A model generated the notes under the pieces. It was not told where the DNA came from and made no database searches. It saw only the letters and a list, made by a program, of their open reading frames with translations. A stretch of DNA of 15,815 nucleotides from Candidatus Nitrosomarinus sp. GTDB taxonomy: Archaea > Thermoproteota > Nitrososphaeria > Nitrososphaerales > Nitrosopumilaceae. Position 1 is the first letter of the stretch; every line of letters starts with the position of its first letter. Positions 14,823 through 15,815 of the stretch are shown here, one piece after another. The stretch covers positions 1-15,815 of the forward strand of contig REGF01000023.1 of assembly GCA_003702465.1 (NCBI GenBank), given 5' to 3'. The position numbers were made by a program, and so were the translations under genes.

Positions 14823-15815
14823 ATGGTTATTATCATTGATCCCCAAATAGCAGGAATTTCAGGAGATATGATTCTATGTTCGTTGGTAGATCTTGGAGCT
14901 GATAAAAATGAGATAATTAATGGAATTAAAAAAATAGAAAAATTTCTTCCAGAATCAAAGATAAACAAACTAGATTTTCAAAAAATTCAAAAACATGGAA
15001 TTGAGTCAACTGAATTAATTTTAGAAATTGAGGAAAAAATTTCTGAAAGAAAAGGAGTTGAGATTAAAAATGCAATAATTAATTCTGTTAGTGAACTACA
15101 ACTTTCAGATAAAGCAAAATCATTTGCAGAATCATGTATCAATTCTTTAATTTCTTCAGAATCTAAAATTCACGGCATATCTGAGGATTCAGTTCATTTT
15201 CACGAAGCATCAAGTATTGATACTCTGATAGATATTGTTGGAGTAACTCTTGCATGTGATAAATTGAAATTATTTGATGAGAAAATTGTTTGTTTACCAG
15301 TTGCAGTAGGAAACGGAACTGTTAGTTTTTCTCATGGTACAATGTCTAATCCTGCAAGTGCAGTTTTGCAAATTTTCAAAAATTCTAATTTGAAGATTAA
15401 AGGAAATAATGCAAATGAAGAATTAACAACTCCTACAGGAGCTTGTATTTTGGTAAATTTGACAGATAATTCAGTTGAATATTACCCATCAATGAATATC
15501 AATTCAATTGGTTATGGAGCAGGGCAGAAAAATTTTGAATCATTTTCAAATGTATTAAAAATAGTTCAAGGTAGCCAAGAAATATCCCAAATGGATTCAG
15601 TTAAAATTCTTGAAACAAATGTAGATGATGTTTCTGGAGAAATTTTAGGATATTTAATTGAAAAAATTATGAAAGTAGGTGCAAAAGATGTTTCAATCTA
15701 TCCAGGAATTACAAAAAAGGGGAGACCAACTAACTTGATTAGTGTAATTTGTGATGATGAGAAAGTCGAAACAATCACAGATATTTTGGTGTTGGAGACA
15801 GGTACTTTAGGAATT
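14823..15815 (+). CDS. larC: Nickel-pincer cofactor biosynthesis protein LarC, 3' end outside window
   Basis: LarC inserts nickel into the pyridinium bis-thiocarboxylate mononucleotide in a CTP-dependent step, the last stage of NPN cofactor synthesis. The 331 codons visible run to the window edge without a stop. Family marks are GISGDM at 11-16 following the N-terminal strand, VHFHEAS with H125 and H127 (candidate metal ligands), TPTGA at 204-208 region, GYGAG at 230-234, then the start of the LarC2 part with ETNVDD at 264-269 and KKGRP at 298-302. In Lactobacillus plantarum LarC1 and LarC2 are joined by programmed frameshifting; here both parts lie in one continuous frame across the junction. 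The start is ATG with a TATA-like box 26 bases upstream and no ribosome-binding sequence. It is divergent from mdh, with larB further on. Confidence 0.92.
   Translation, partial: MVIIIDPQIAGISGDMILCSLVDLGADKNEIINGIKKIEKFLPESKINKLDFQKIQKHGIESTELILEIEEKISERKGVEIKNAIINSVSELQLSDKAKSFAESCINSLISSESKIHGISEDSVHFHEASSIDTLIDIVGVTLACDKLKLFDEKIVCLPVAVGNGTVSFSHGTMSNPASAVLQIFKNSNLKIKGNNANEELTTPTGACILVNLTDNSVEYYPSMNINSIGYGAGQKNFESFSNVLKIVQGSQEISQMDSVKILETNVDDVSGEILGYLIEKIMKVGAKDVSIYPGITKKGRPTNLISVICDDEKVETITDILVLETGTLGI

Noticed and set aside
1..15815. CRISPR arrays, insertion sequences, phage genes or defence systems
   Set aside because: No regularly spaced direct repeats, transposase motifs, or terminal inverted repeats were seen; nearly all DNA is explained by conserved genes and short promoters.

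Overview
The window looks like chromosome from a low-GC, Nitrosopumilus-type archaeon (Nitrososphaerota/Thaumarchaeota). The evidence is the archaeal RNA polymerase order rpoH-rpoB-rpoA followed by eL30, a NusA-like KH protein, uS12 and uS7; a single unsplit rpoA, which is typical of this phylum; an Sm-like protein; a geranylgeranyl-reductase-type flavoprotein; an intron-bearing tRNA; and several genes with a TATA-like box centred 26-27 bases before the start codon, as expected for leaderless archaeal mRNAs. The assignment rests on recognised protein families and gene order, not on a database search.

Layout from left to right. (1) 1-1873: the 3' part of a geranylgeranyl-reductase-type FAD enzyme (+), a tail-to-tail overlapping cysteine-cluster protein of the YkgJ type (-), and a small unrecognised protein (+). 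(2) 1881-1968: a tRNA-Gln(CTG) gene (-) with an inferred 15-base intron. (3) 2033-3930: the block eL30 - nusA-like - rps12 - rps7, read right to left. (4) 4036-5489: a secreted protein with two similar beta-type segments, and an Sm-like RNA-binding protein. These two genes sit between rpoA and the eL30 block. (5) 5505-12902: rpoH - rpoB - rpoA, with 1-2 base gaps and Shine-Dalgarno sequences lying in the end of the preceding gene. (6) 13006-15815: larB and malate dehydrogenase (-), with larC (+, cut by the window end) diverging from mdh.

Regions 3 to 5 are one transcription/translation neighbourhood: polymerase core subunits, an RNA-binding Sm protein, a transcription factor related to NusA, and three small ribosomal proteins. 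Region 6 pairs two enzymes of nickel-pincer nucleotide cofactor synthesis (LarB: carboxylation and hydrolysis of nicotinic acid adenine dinucleotide; LarC: CTP-dependent nickel insertion) with a 2-hydroxyacid dehydrogenase. The third synthesis enzyme, LarE, and any LarA-type racemase that would use the cofactor are not in the window.

Most of the window is conserved housekeeping DNA. I see no mobile element, CRISPR array, phage gene or defence system. The points most worth a second look are the larB-mdh-larC cluster, the secreted protein inserted in the polymerase/ribosomal neighbourhood, and the tRNA intron. No stretch over 300 bases is without a gene.
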